Positions 1-8,399 of a DNA stretch of 64,000 nucleotides are shown in pieces. The stretch lies in assembly GCA_950022655.1 (NCBI GenBank), contig OX465590.1, forward strand, positions 41,499,718 through 41,563,717. Direction: 5' to 3'. The notes beneath the pieces were generated by a model. The model worked only from the letters and a program-made list of their open reading frames with translations, searched no databases and was not told the DNA's origin. This DNA is from Alentia gelatinosa. Its lineage: Eukaryota > Annelida > Polychaeta > Phyllodocida > Polynoidae. Position 1 is the first letter of the stretch; every line of letters starts with the position of its first letter. Made by a program: the position numbers and the translations under genes.

Positions 1-6
1 ACAAAG
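1..6 (+). CDS. RIOK3: Possible last six bases of the preceding RIOK3 exon
   Basis: The window opens with ACAAAG followed by GTGCAA. Read as the end of an exon in phase 1, it gives Asn-Lys plus a split G, which joins TG at 318 to make Val. The resulting N-K-V-T-L matches the S-K-V-S-I spacing before the conserved YRKVHP-like motif in vertebrate RIOK3. Only six bases are available, so this rests on phase and position alone. Confidence 0.4.
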
Positions 7-317
7 GTGCAAATCTTTTGCCCTTCATAAAGGCGGAACATGTGGAACAAGTTTTCTCGTAAGGCCTAGTTTGTTTTTGTTTTTCTTTCTTAATTTGTTT
101 TTGTGTAAGTAAACTCATGTCACCTGATTACATTAGTAGCTTACAGTTCAGAAATCTTGTAAGTAGAAGGTCCTCAACACTTACCTATCTAACCTAGCTA
201 GAAATGCTCAGGGATTAGACATTTGACTGTTGATTTCTGCCTTAGCTCACTTTAGAATTTACGTGTACTTGACTCTCTTCCTGTGACATTCAATGAACAT
301 GTGTCTGTATTTTTCAG

Positions 318-1549
318 TGACGCTGAACTTCACACATTACAGAAGTGTACACCCAGCTCTAGTGGAGAGCGACGACAGTGAAGACGAGGCTGATTACTTA
401 TGGGAAGAGAAACCAGTGAAGGGTGAGACATTATATCTACTTGTATTTACAATATCCATTAGTTGGGAGAAGTATGACGTAGTAATTAAAACAGGTGAAC
501 AAACTTTTGGCACAAGTGTCACATCTGCATCATTTATCTCACCCCTGTATTTTTTCTCCATAGACTTAACATTAAAAACTCATACTCCATGGTCATGAAT
601 GTAGTTCCGGGCCAAAGTGTTCGCTTACGCAGGGTCCCGCTTACACAGGGTTAGAATAAACATCTAATAGTGGGATCCGTTCCGAGCAAAGGTGTCCGTT
701 AAAGCGGGGTGGCTGCTTATGCGGGGTCTCCGCTAGGTGGAGTTCTACTGTATACACACATGCTGCCTATCAGTTGACCTAACCATGGAAAAATATCACA
801 GGTTTACTCCTGCACTACATATGCCCATATCAGCATTTTTTCTTTGTTTTACAGATTCGACCCCACAGTTCAAGAGGGGAACTGGCATCTCTGGGAAGGG
901 AAAGAATATCGTGACCAAGCACGACCCAGCAATCTGTGGCCGCAAGAACGCCCAGCGCGCCATGGAAAGGGTAAGTCATCTCTCCTCTCTACTTAACTCC
1001 TCTGTTTATTCCAGGGGTGTATGTATCCTAATAAATTACAGATTTCCGAAATTTCATGATTTCAGATATAATAAATCAGGGATGCAAGTTTTCCGACAAA
1101 TGACAGAATTTCGACATTTCATATACATTGCCAACATTCGCAGTGTTATGGTACACATCGATTAAGAGTCAATCTGTTCGAAATAATTGTTATCAATTAT
1201 TCTTCAAAAAGAGAATAAATTTGGCCTCATTCATACAAATAAACAGTTGTTCAAACCTACCGACACACCCCAGCAACATGCCATGGAGAATAACGATGTA
1301 TTTTCCAAGTTTTCTCAGTCTCTCTGAGGCAGTAAATTCCACATGAAAATTATTCCCTCTTTTTTTCATGACCCCAGCTGACATCTCTGATATTTATTCA
1401 TTTAGTTCGCGCCTGACTTCCCGACGGGAGACGGAACTGATATCGACATGAAGCTGCCGAACAAAGTGTACAACCACCTGAAGCAACACTCCGAGCTGAT
1501 CGACAAGCGCAGCCGACGTCTGCACGAAAAGAAGGAGCATTCCACAGCC
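318..1549 (+). CDS. RIOK3: RIOK3 N-terminal region (exons 318-422, 855-970, 1406-1549)
   Basis: Residues 1-121 of the visible protein precede the kinase fold. The first exon has HYRSVHP followed by an acidic run ([11 protein letters not shown]). The second carries [15 protein letters not shown] and [12 protein letters not shown]. The third has [26 protein letters not shown] and [12 protein letters not shown]. These blocks occur in the same order in vertebrate RIOK3 and are absent from RIOK1 and RIOK2, so they settle the paralogue. Junction phases are 1, 0 and 0. Confidence 0.9.
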
Positions 1550-4500
1550 GTGAGTACAACATGCCGCCACTTCACACAGTCTCTCCATTTTTTTCCATTA
1601 AAAAAAAAAAAAATTGGGGGAAGGAATGTTCATTGCAGAATATGTGAATTTTTTTTAATTTTTTTTTTTTAAAAATTATGGGAGGGGATGTTTATGGTAG
1701 AATATGTGAACTTTTTTTTAAATCATTTTTTTTTTTTAAATTAGGGGGAGGGGATGTTTATGGTAGAATTCGTGAACTTTCATTTTTCTTTTATATTGAT
1801 GTTTTTTTTAATGTTTTTTTATTTTTCAATTTAGATCGTTCTTATAATATAGAATCGATATAGAACATGTATAAGTATATAACTTTTTATGATAATTACA
1901 GTGATCATGGGGATCATAATAGTTTTGCAGTTTTAGTTTATATAACATGATATTTCGAAAGTTATAAATGTCAGGAATAGTCTGTATATGTGTTAAATAT
2001 TGTGTTTAAGTCATCACGGTAGATGTCTGTATATGTGTTGAATATTGTGTTTAAGTCATCACGGTAGATGTCTGTATATGTGTTGAATATTGTGTTTAAG
2101 TCATCACGGTAGATGTCTGTATATGTGTTGAATATTGTGTTTAAGTCATCACGGTAGATGTCTGTATATGTGTTGAATATTGTGTTTAAGTCATCACGGT
2201 AGATGTCTGTATATGTGTTGAATATTGTGTTTAAGTCATCACGGTAGATGTCTGTATAAGTGTTAAATATTGTGTTTAAGTCATCACGGTAGATGAATGT
2301 GAGATTGAATCTATTGTAGGACATGGCGGTGGATCAGAAGACGCGACTGATTCTCTACAAGATGGTGAATAACGAGGTGTTGGAGAACGTGAACGGAGTG
2401 ATCAGCGCTGGCAAGGAGGCCGTCGTCTTCCACGCCGACGGCGGCAGGTAAATAACCACAGCTACTCAGAAAAATTACTACTATCGTAAAACTGGATGAG
2501 TTTTAATCTTGTCCACCGTATGCCACAACTGGAGTTTGGCATAGTGACTTCATGAGGCGTAGCAGAGTGAAGTCCGGAGCCAAAACTCCAGGAGTGACAT
2601 GCAGTGGCCAAGATTAAAATGAATCAGGTTTTGATTTTATCCCACCCCATGTCCTCGATTTTGGAATATTACATGATAACAGTTCTGTATGCCACTAGTG
2701 GCATATAAAACTCTGTATGCCAGTCAGCGTGGCATACGGAACTCAATGTTAAGCCTATGGGATTTTATATTAGGGGTAGGATAATATTAAAGAAAGAAAT
2801 TGATGAGTGTTTTGTCTGTGTCCTTGTTCACCATCAAGTTTGGAGTGTGCAGTAATATGAACGAGGCAATACCCGAGTGAATATTCTGAAGCACTCCAAA
2901 CGAGATGGCGAACGACGACTCAGACCAAGCACGAAAATGTTTCTGATTTTATCTTAGTCTGGAAGTATTCATCTGTTTATCACACGTTGATAATGAGTTA
3001 CCATACTGGCAAGCCTGTTGAGTATGAGTTCTTAATGTTAAGCCTATAGATGTTTATTCCAGGGTAAGATAAATTATCAGAGATGTAGTTGTCACAAGGC
3101 AGTTTCGCTACCAAGGAGCCAAAAAAAAAGAAAAAAGAAATCATTATAAGAGATGGCAGTTTTCCTGCTTTCCAAGTAAAAATAAAAGAGAGAATTAAGG
3201 CTTCCCCCAAACTCCAATTAAAGACTGAGTAGAAGTGTCAACCGTTTCTACGCCCACTTTGAGCTTCTTTATGTATGTATATTAAGGGCTGACGTTTCGG
3301 ACACAAATGTCCTTCCTCAGGGTATACTTACATCTAACCTACCGACACACCCCAACCCCATTCCCCACACACCCCAACCCCATTCCATGGCCAATAAAGA
3401 TGTATTTCCTATGTTTTCTCTGTCTCTCTGAGGCAGTAAATTCCACAAGAAAAATATGTCCTCTTTTTTTTCATGACCCTAGCTGACATCCCTGAGTTTT
3501 AGATATAAATACAGTGTGTTTGTTTGCTTGGTGTTTGGTAGAAACACAACGGAGCTGGTGCCGTCAGAGTGTGCCATCAAAGTGTTCAAGACGACCCTGA
3601 ACGAGTTCAAGAACCGGGCCGAGTACATCCGGGGCGACTACCGCTTCCTCAAGGAGAATGCCGAGTTCAAGAAGCAGAACCCGCGCATCATCATCCGTAT
3701 GTGGGCCCAGAAAGAGGAGCAGAACCTCAGAAGGTATGTCAGCTGTCACTATTTCACACCCCGGGGACCGTTGCTCCTGGAAATGTGGGAAAAGCGTTGC
3801 TCCAGTAATATCGGATCGTGTCGTGTAGTATTGTTATTTTCATTTCGTATCGCTACCTTTTCGCCCCATTTTCAGTGACATAGGTGAAAGGCTCATTAGA
3901 TTTTTAATTGGATGTAGATTGCGACATAATTATAATGCGATCCCCAAAAAAATCTGGAGCAACGCAAAACGTGGAGCAATGACCCTCTGGCACAAGTTTA
4001 GCCATAGTTATAACATTGAAAAATCATTTGCACCGATCACCCATGTAAAGTGTAAATACTACGCCATCGTCTTGACTCAGTTATGCGAGATGAAGTCATA
4101 AGCGACTGGCCAGAACTCACGCTTTGGTAAATCTGTAGGGGTGGGCTTTTTTCCCAAATTCATCTCATAGATTCAACCACCATCAAACCCAAAGGAAGTC
4201 TTAAAAAACACAATGGAAGTTAGACTAAACAAACAAACAGAATCTAAATTGGCACTGATCCTGTTTCAGGTTAGAGACGGCTCGAGTGCCCTGCCCACAT
4301 GTGGTCATGCTACGCAAACATGTGCTCCTCATGTCGTTCATCGGCGAGAACCAGCGCGCAGCACCCAAACTCAAGGATGCTCATCTCTGCACCGCCGACA
4401 TGCAGATGGCCTACGAGCAGACCATAGATGTAAGTCGCGAGTCTGCTTTTCAACCTCTTTTATTAACAGAGTTTACTTTATACAAAAAAAGTGGTCCACC

Positions 4501-7500
4501 ACTCGTCAGATTCTGTCATATTCCCATTCGTAAGGGGCCATCCATAAAGTATGTATGTAAAGTTTCTGAAATTTTGGACCCCCACCCCGACTCCCAATCT
4601 TGTACACAATAGAACAAAAAGGGAGCATACACAAAATTTACTAAATTGTTGACCCCCCACCCCACCCCTTCAGTGAGTACATACTTTATGGATGGTACTT
4701 ATATAATTCATTTTCTCCTGATCGTCGATTGTGAACAGTAAAAGAATAAGAGTACACAAAAAATATCAGTAACTCAAAAGAAAAGTATTTACGCGTGACT
4801 CTTGTCGGCACAGATCATGAAGAAGGTTTATAGAGATGTGGGCCTCGTGCACGGAGACTTCTCTGAGTAGCAGCATTATGATTTAGTCTCACCGCTCCCT
4901 CCATCGTGTGTGATTGCACATTCTCTGTATTTATGTGTGACTCTTGTCGGCACAGATCATGAAGAAGGTTTATAGAGATGCAGGCCTCGTGCACGGAGAC
5001 TTCTCTGAGTAGCAGCATTATGATTTAGTGTCACTGCTCCCTCCATCGTGTGTGATTACACATTCTCTGTATTAACGTGTGACTTTTGTCGGCACAGATC
5101 ATGAAGAAGGTTTATAGAGATGCAGGCCTCGTGCACGGAGACTTCTCTGAGTAGCAGCATTATGATTTAGTCTTACCGCTCACTCCATCGTGTGTGATTG
5201 CACATTCTCTGTATTTACGTGTGACTCTTGTCGGCACAGATCATGAAGAAGGTTTATAGAGATGCAGGCCTCGTGCACGGAGACTTCTCCGAGTACAACC
5301 TTCTCTGGCACCAGGACCAGGTCTACGTCATCGACGTCAGTCAAGCTGTCGAGTGCAACCATCCACAGGCCATGGAGTTCCTGCTGCGGGACTGCCGCAA
5401 TGTGTGCGCCGTAAGTAAAATGATGAGCCAATCAGTTCACGTAGCAAATCAATATTCAGGCCTAATACCCAGTTCACACTGTGCAACTGGAGGTACCTAG
5501 GTATGCCCAATTGCAGACTGGAGGTACCTTCTAGCGCCTAGCGCCTCAAACACACAGTGTGAACTGCAAGCTTCCCGCTAGTCTGCGACTGGGCGTACAT
5601 GAGGTACCTCTAGTAGCTGACTGGAGGTACCTCTAGTAGCTGACTGGAGGTACCTCAGGTACGCCCAGTTGCAAGCATTTTGAATATCAAACATGTTTGG
5701 TACTATTAGTCACCAACTAGGCATACCGTTATACGCCCAGCCGCAAGCTTTCTAGTCGCAGGGGCAGTGGTTCACATACATATTTGAACGTATCTTGCGA
5801 CTGGGCATACCGGAGATACACCCAGTCACAAGCAATTCGGAACGTCCAGTCTCAAGTTAGTTACCGCTAGTTGCAAGCCCTCCAGTCTCACAGTGTGAAC
5901 GGGACTTTATGGAATAACCCTGACAAAATAGTACACAAAAAGTTAAAAATTAGTCATGAAAGTTCCATAAAAGTCAAAGGAAGGGTTAATGTTTGAGTAG
6001 TATTTTTAGTGATTGCAGTCTCATGTAATCTCCCTCTTATCACGTTCTGAATTTCTGTATGATTTCAGTATTGTTCAGTTAATTACATTCGTAGACCATA
6101 CTTCTACTCGCCTTCGTGTAAAATAATCTCCATATTGTGCACTTTTAAAGGCATATCCTAAAATTCACAGTGGCGCCACCTGGTGATTTTTAAATAATAA
6201 CAATTATTAGTCAAAACTGGTTTCTTGGGATTCATTCTAATTCTACATGAGTAAATTTAACATTTTGTCCAGTTTATCCAATCTTAATAGGTAAAATAAG
6301 CCAATTTGCATTTGCTTGATTTACATAGGAAATTTACTGAAAAATATGGTTTTCTTCAATTCTTTCAAAAACAAACACGGTGAGCTATGATTTTTAAAAC
6401 ATAAATAAGTAGTACTATATATGTACTATATTCTCTGAAGATCTGAGGGAAATGACATGGGTTTTACTATTTGAAAAAATACTTTTTAAGATTTCTATTC
6501 ATTCTTATATAAAATTATCATCATATTGATCTATAAATCAAAAACTAACACGGTGACCCCCGATTTTTAAGTTAGATATGTGTTATACAACACTTGGATA
6601 TCATCATATTAAGTTTTCAGGAAATTGACATGGGTTTTAATTTTCAAGCCAAATTGTCCGATATGCCTTTAACGGATGTTCCTCTCTGTTCCCTACAGTT
6701 TTTCAAGAAGAATGGAGTTCCAAATGTTCCAGACAAGTTCGAATTATTTAACGAGATCACCGGCCTCAACCTGCGGGAGGGAGAGGAAGAACTCTTCCTG
6801 AAAAGGGTGAGCTTTCCTGATTTAAAAAAAAATAGAGACAAAGATTTAAAGAATATAATTATATAGACAAAGATTCATGATCATTTTCTCCTGATCTTTG
6901 TTTTACCTTTCCATACTAACAATTATTGGATATTTTTCCTAAATATCTCATGGGTGTTGGATTTGAGTTCCCAACGTTAAGTCTTTGGAGACAAAAAAAC
7001 CAGAGCTGAGATAAATCTCTAGTCTAATTCAAACCCAATACGTAAAACCTTTTCCAATTTTTTTGGGGATAAGGCTGCTCTCAAAGTTTTTCTCTATCCA
7101 AAAACTTTTTTTTTTACCTTACGCCTTGTCTTCACTCAAACACAATACATAAGACTAACCTTGTCCTCTGTACATCTCACAGCTCCAGGACTACGAGAAG
7201 AACGAGGAGATGCTGAGGATGGACAAGGGCAAGGCCTACCCATTCGACCACTTCTTCAACGAGGCCAAGCGGGAGCGGGAGGAGGCGCGGAACGTGGAGG
7301 AGCGGCTCGGAGAGAGCAGCTCGGAGGACGATGAGGAGGACGAGGACTGTACCGCCACCACCTCCTCAGTCGCCACCTCACCACCACAGGGCAAACTGAA
7401 GCACCCCAACTCACCGCCAAAAGGCAAACTGAAGCACCCCAACTCCCCGCCAAAAGGCAAATTGAAGCACCCCAACTCCGCCAAGAAGCAGGCGGCTGGG

Positions 7501-7551
7501 GAGTCCGGTACCCCGTCAGTGCGCTTCAAAGAGAGTGTAGATGTGGATTAA
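318..7551 (+). CDS. RIOK3: RIO kinase 3 (RIOK3), 5'-partial, nine exons
   Basis: Exons: 318-422, 855-970, 1406-1549, 2320-2447, 3542-3733, 4270-4429, 5240-5410, 6699-6806, 7183-7551. All junctions are GT-AG and phases agree; the joined frame is 496 residues plus a stop, after a Val split with the upstream exon. RIOK3 is an atypical Ser/Thr kinase of the RIO family associated with cytoplasmic pre-40S ribosomes; in vertebrates it is also linked to antiviral signalling. The RIOK3-specific N-terminal marks are visible: an acidic patch DDSEDEADY, then [15 protein letters not shown] and [12 protein letters not shown]. Kinase marks follow in order: nucleotide loop [12 protein letters not shown], lysine strand [31 protein letters not shown], catalytic loop [14 protein letters not shown] and metal-binding [10 protein letters not shown]. 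These distinguish it from RIOK1 and RIOK2. The C-terminal acidic and repetitive tail is longer than in human RIOK3. The start codon lies outside the window. Confidence 0.93.
1077..1389. mobile_element. CAGGGATGTCAGTT-type MITE, diverged, RIOK3 intron
   Basis: It starts CAGGGATGCAAGTTTTCC and ends CAGCTGACATCTCTG, shortly before the acceptor of exon 1406-1549. Flanks ATAAAT and ATATTT match at four of six positions. Its left 60 bases (GACAAATGACAGAATTTCGA) recur alone at 37513-37580 and, shorter, near 60220. A left-truncated member lies at about 3327-3494 and a decayed one at 53290-53570. Confidence 0.7.
1981..2295. repeat. 45-bp minisatellite, seven copies, upstream of a RIOK3 acceptor
   Basis: Seven head-to-tail 45-bp units start at 1981, 2026, 2071, 2116, 2161, 2206 and 2251. 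Internal units are identical; only the first and last show point changes. The array ends about 25 bases before the acceptor of exon 2320. Because 45 is a multiple of three, the minus strand reads open as a 15-residue repeat, which I treat as a by-product and not a gene. Confidence 0.97.
2320..4429 (+). CDS. RIOK3: RIOK3 kinase N-lobe (exons 2320-2447, 3542-3733, 4270-4429)
   Basis: Residues 122-281. Exon 2320-2447 holds the flexible nucleotide loop [12 protein letters not shown]; the usual animal form is STGKES. Exon 3542-3733 begins at the variable flap and carries the catalytic-lysine strand [16 protein letters not shown], then a basic helix and [17 protein letters not shown]. Exon 4270-4429 continues with [23 protein letters not shown] and the hinge. 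Donors are GTAAAT, GTATGT and GTAAGT. The acceptor of the first exon lies only about 25 bases past a 45-bp minisatellite. Confidence 0.92.
2488..2785. repeat. Hairpin element plus GGGGTAGGATAA-bounded module, copy 1
   Basis: A stem of about 65 bp (arms TTTTAATCTTGTCCACCGTA and its inverse) is centred on GAGGCGTAGCAGAG at 2554-2567. Next comes a module bounded by TTTTATCCCACCCC and GGGGTAGGATAA, containing a second hairpin (GTATGCCACTAGTGGCATA). Essentially the same 300-bp arrangement occurs at 22600-22895. Confidence 0.85.
2808..2935. repeat. Hairpin with conserved centre, different arms
   Basis: The arms pair CACCATCAAGTTTGGAGTG with CACTCCAAACGAGATGGCG. The centre is GAGGCAATACCCGAG at 2863-2877. 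The arms do not resemble those of the neighbouring hairpin at 2488-2640, yet the centre does. Confidence 0.75.
3291..3320 (-). ncRNA. Hammerhead-ribozyme-like core
   Basis: On the minus strand: CTGAGGA, a stem AGGACA/TGTCC, then GAAACGTC. This is the order CTGANGA - stem II - GAAA of a hammerhead catalytic core. Stem I pairing and a proper stem III were not found, so activity is doubtful. Such minimal motifs are known in Penelope-like elements and related repeats of animals. Confidence 0.4.
3764..3992. mobile_element. TIR element with TTGCTCC / GGAGCAA ends
   Basis: The left part reads GGGACCGTTGCTCC followed by GGAAAAGCGTTGCTCC. The right part reads GGAGCAACGCAAAACG then GGAGCAATGACCC. The interior contains ATCGGATCGTGTCGTGTAGT. 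A copy in opposite orientation lies at 62795-63055. It starts about 30 bases after the donor of RIOK3 exon 3542-3733. Confidence 0.6.
4115..4230 (+). mobile_element. Diverged SINE 3' fragment, RIOK3 intron
   Basis: GGTAAATCTGTAGGGGTGGG...AATTCATCTCATAGATTCAA...AGACTAAACAAACAAAC matches the SINE body and tail. It ends about 40 bases before the acceptor of exon 4270-4429. Confidence 0.65.
4534..4695. mobile_element. Short MITE, GGGGCCATCCATAAAGTATG termini
   Basis: A foldback of about 160 bp: left GGGGCCATCCATAAAGTATG, right CATACTTTATGGATGG. The two GGACCCCCACCCC / GACCCCCCACCCC stretches inside lie in parallel orientation. Related copies occur at 49199-49353 (complete) and as one-sided fragments near 30780-30850 and 11620-11720. 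It lies in the RIOK3 intron before the exon-copy array. Confidence 0.75.
4814..5149 (+). pseudogene. Three truncated tandem copies of the RIOK3 catalytic-loop exon
   Basis: Copies begin at 4814, 4956 and 5098, exactly 142 bases apart and 142 before the real exon at 5240. Each retains an intact pyrimidine tract and CACAG acceptor, then encodes IMKKVYRD(A/V)GLVHGDFSE followed by TAG. Sequence after the stop is intron-like and includes the next acceptor. No donor follows the exon piece, so a copy spliced in would truncate the kinase at its catalytic loop. The first copy has Val where the others have Ala. The near identity points to a recent tandem duplication or to homogenisation. Confidence 0.85.
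5240..5410 (+). CDS. RIOK3: RIOK3 catalytic-loop exon
   Basis: This 57-codon phase-0 exon encodes [38 protein letters not shown] and [12 protein letters not shown]. It supplies the catalytic Asp and Asn (HGD-x-SEYN) and the metal-binding Asp (IDVSQ). Human RIOK3 has HADLSEYN; this gene has HGDFSEYN, closer to the RIOK2 wording. It is the fourth and only complete member of a 142-bp tandem series: the three earlier copies (acceptors before 4814, 4956 and 5098) share the first about 51 bases, then run into TAG after FSE. The true exon is distinguished by GAGTACAAC where the copies have GAGTAGCAG. Confidence 0.93.
5468..5903. mobile_element. TIR element with repeated GGTACC blocks, RIOK3 intron
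   Basis: Left end CCCAGTTCACACTGTG and right end CACAGTGTGAACGGG are near-perfect inverted repeats. The interior is built of short GACTGGAGGTACCT units in both orientations, giving many GGTACC palindromes. No coding frame is present. It is unlike the other inverted-repeat families in the window. Confidence 0.7.
6145..6675. repeat. Dispersed repeat, GGCATATCCTA...GGCGCCACCTGGTG type, copy 1
   Basis: It starts with AAAGGCATATCCTAAAATTC, then CAGTGGCGCCACCTGGTGAT. It ends near GACATGGGTTTTAATTTTCA. The same order of blocks, including GACATGGGTTTTACT and GACCCC(C/A)GATTTTTAAGTT, recurs at 27030-27615. It is AT-rich with no conserved reading frame. It occupies most of the RIOK3 intron ahead of exon 6699-6806. 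Confidence 0.75.
6699..6806 (+). CDS. RIOK3: RIOK3 C-lobe exon
   Basis: This 36-codon phase-0 exon encodes [19 protein letters not shown], then [17 protein letters not shown]. It matches the FFQKGG...ELFNAVSGLNIT block that follows CRNVSQ in vertebrate RIOK3. The acceptor is CCCTACAG and the donor GTGAGC. A dispersed repeat of about 550 bp (6145-6675) ends a few bases upstream of its polypyrimidine tract. Confidence 0.92.
7183..7551 (+). CDS. RIOK3: RIOK3 last coding exon with acidic and repetitive tail
   Basis: It encodes the C-terminal helix ([20 protein letters not shown], then [20 protein letters not shown]), an acidic run ([11 protein letters not shown]) and a Thr/Ser-rich stretch. Three in-frame copies of an 11-residue repeat, [11 protein letters not shown], follow before TAA at 7549-7551. 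Human RIOK3 ends soon after the equivalent helix, so the tail of about 75 residues is extra. The repeats are 33 bases long and nearly identical, so they look young. The basic repeats next to an acidic run suggest a disordered tail; function unknown. Confidence 0.9.
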   Translation, partial: LQDYEKNEEMLRMDKGKAYPFDHFFNEAKREREEARNVEERLGESSSEDDEEDEDCTATTSSVATSPPQGKLKHPNSPPKGKLKHPNSPPKGKLKHPNSAKKQAAGESGTPSVRFKESVDVD

Positions 7552-7601
7552 GTATGTGGAGAGATAGTGTCGTTGTGTGTAGCGCGTGTCGTCTGCGTGT
7601 C

Positions 7602-7815
7602 AGCTGGGTTTGTGAGCCGGGTTTGTAAGCCGGGTTTGTGAGCCTGCTTGTGAGCCGGGTTTGTGAGCCAGGTTTGTGAGCTGGGTTTGTGAGCTGGGTT
7701 TGTGAGATTGGTTTGTGAGCCGGGTTTGTGAGCCTTCTTGTGAGCTGGGTTTGTGAGCCTGCTTGTGAGCCGGGTTTGTGAGCCTTCTTGCTGTTTGCTT
7801 GTGAGCCGGGTTTGG
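7602..7815. repeat. GTGAGCCGGGTTT minisatellite in the RIOK3 3' UTR
   Basis: About 16 degenerate 12-14 bp units alternate between GTGAGCCGGGTTT and GTGAGCCTGCTT types. The array begins some 50 bases after the RIOK3 stop and so probably lies in the 3' UTR. Possible poly(A) signals AATAAA occur at 8280 and 9854; I could not decide which, if either, ends the transcript. Confidence 0.9.
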
Positions 7816-7887
7816 TGAAAGACTACCTTCATTTCCTGTGTATTTTGGAAAGATAAGAAAATGACGATAATCAAGGGCCTGTAGTCT

Positions 7888-8385
7888 GGGGGTGTGTTTT
7901 TCAGTAGTGACGATCGCTAGCTGATTCCGCTGAGATCGGAGAGTGATCCTGAGACCGTTTGGGTGATCAATGGCAGAAAGTGTTTTTCAGACGTGGTCTC
8001 AGAGTGCCACAGGTGATCGCTAGCTGGTCGCCGCTAAAACGGTCGCTATCTGAGATCAATAGCGATCATTTCAGGGTACAAGATTCTGCAATCGGAATTA
8101 TTTTTATTTTGAGACACCTATACTTATTCAAATTAAACCACATTTACAGCGAAGAATTATTCACATCCATTTGACCCAATCCCAAAATATCATAATTTTC
8201 CGTTAAGTATTCCATAAGTTAGACATCTTTTACTTTTTGAATGGGTGTTTTTATTTATAAATATAGAGTGACCTTGACAAATAAAATCGAGTATCGCAGT
8301 AGATGTCTAAGATTGTCATGTCTGAAAAACACTTTGCCCTTCAAACGGTCGCTATTAACGATCGTCACTACTGAAAAACACCCCC
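7888..8385. mobile_element. TIR element, GGGGGTGTGTTTTTCAGTAG termini
   Basis: The left end reads GGGGGTGTGTTTTTCAGTAG followed by TGACGATCG. The right end is its reverse complement (CGATCGTCACTACTGAAAAA then CACCCCC). The interior repeats GATCGCTAGCTG and AACGGTCGCTAT blocks. No coding capacity is visible, so it is a non-autonomous (MITE-like) element. A second copy with the same termini spans 60246-60972. I could not fix a target duplication. Confidence 0.8.
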
Positions 8386-8399
8386 TGGTGTTTGGTACA

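Noticed and set aside
1971..2324. 117-residue minus-strand frame with a 15-residue repeat
   Set aside because: It is produced by the 45-bp minisatellite, whose period is a multiple of three. It overlaps a RIOK3 splice region and lacks any homology.
4213..4533. Alternative frame over the RIOK3 exon 4270-4429
   Set aside because: The conserved kinase text ([20 protein letters not shown]) is in another frame.
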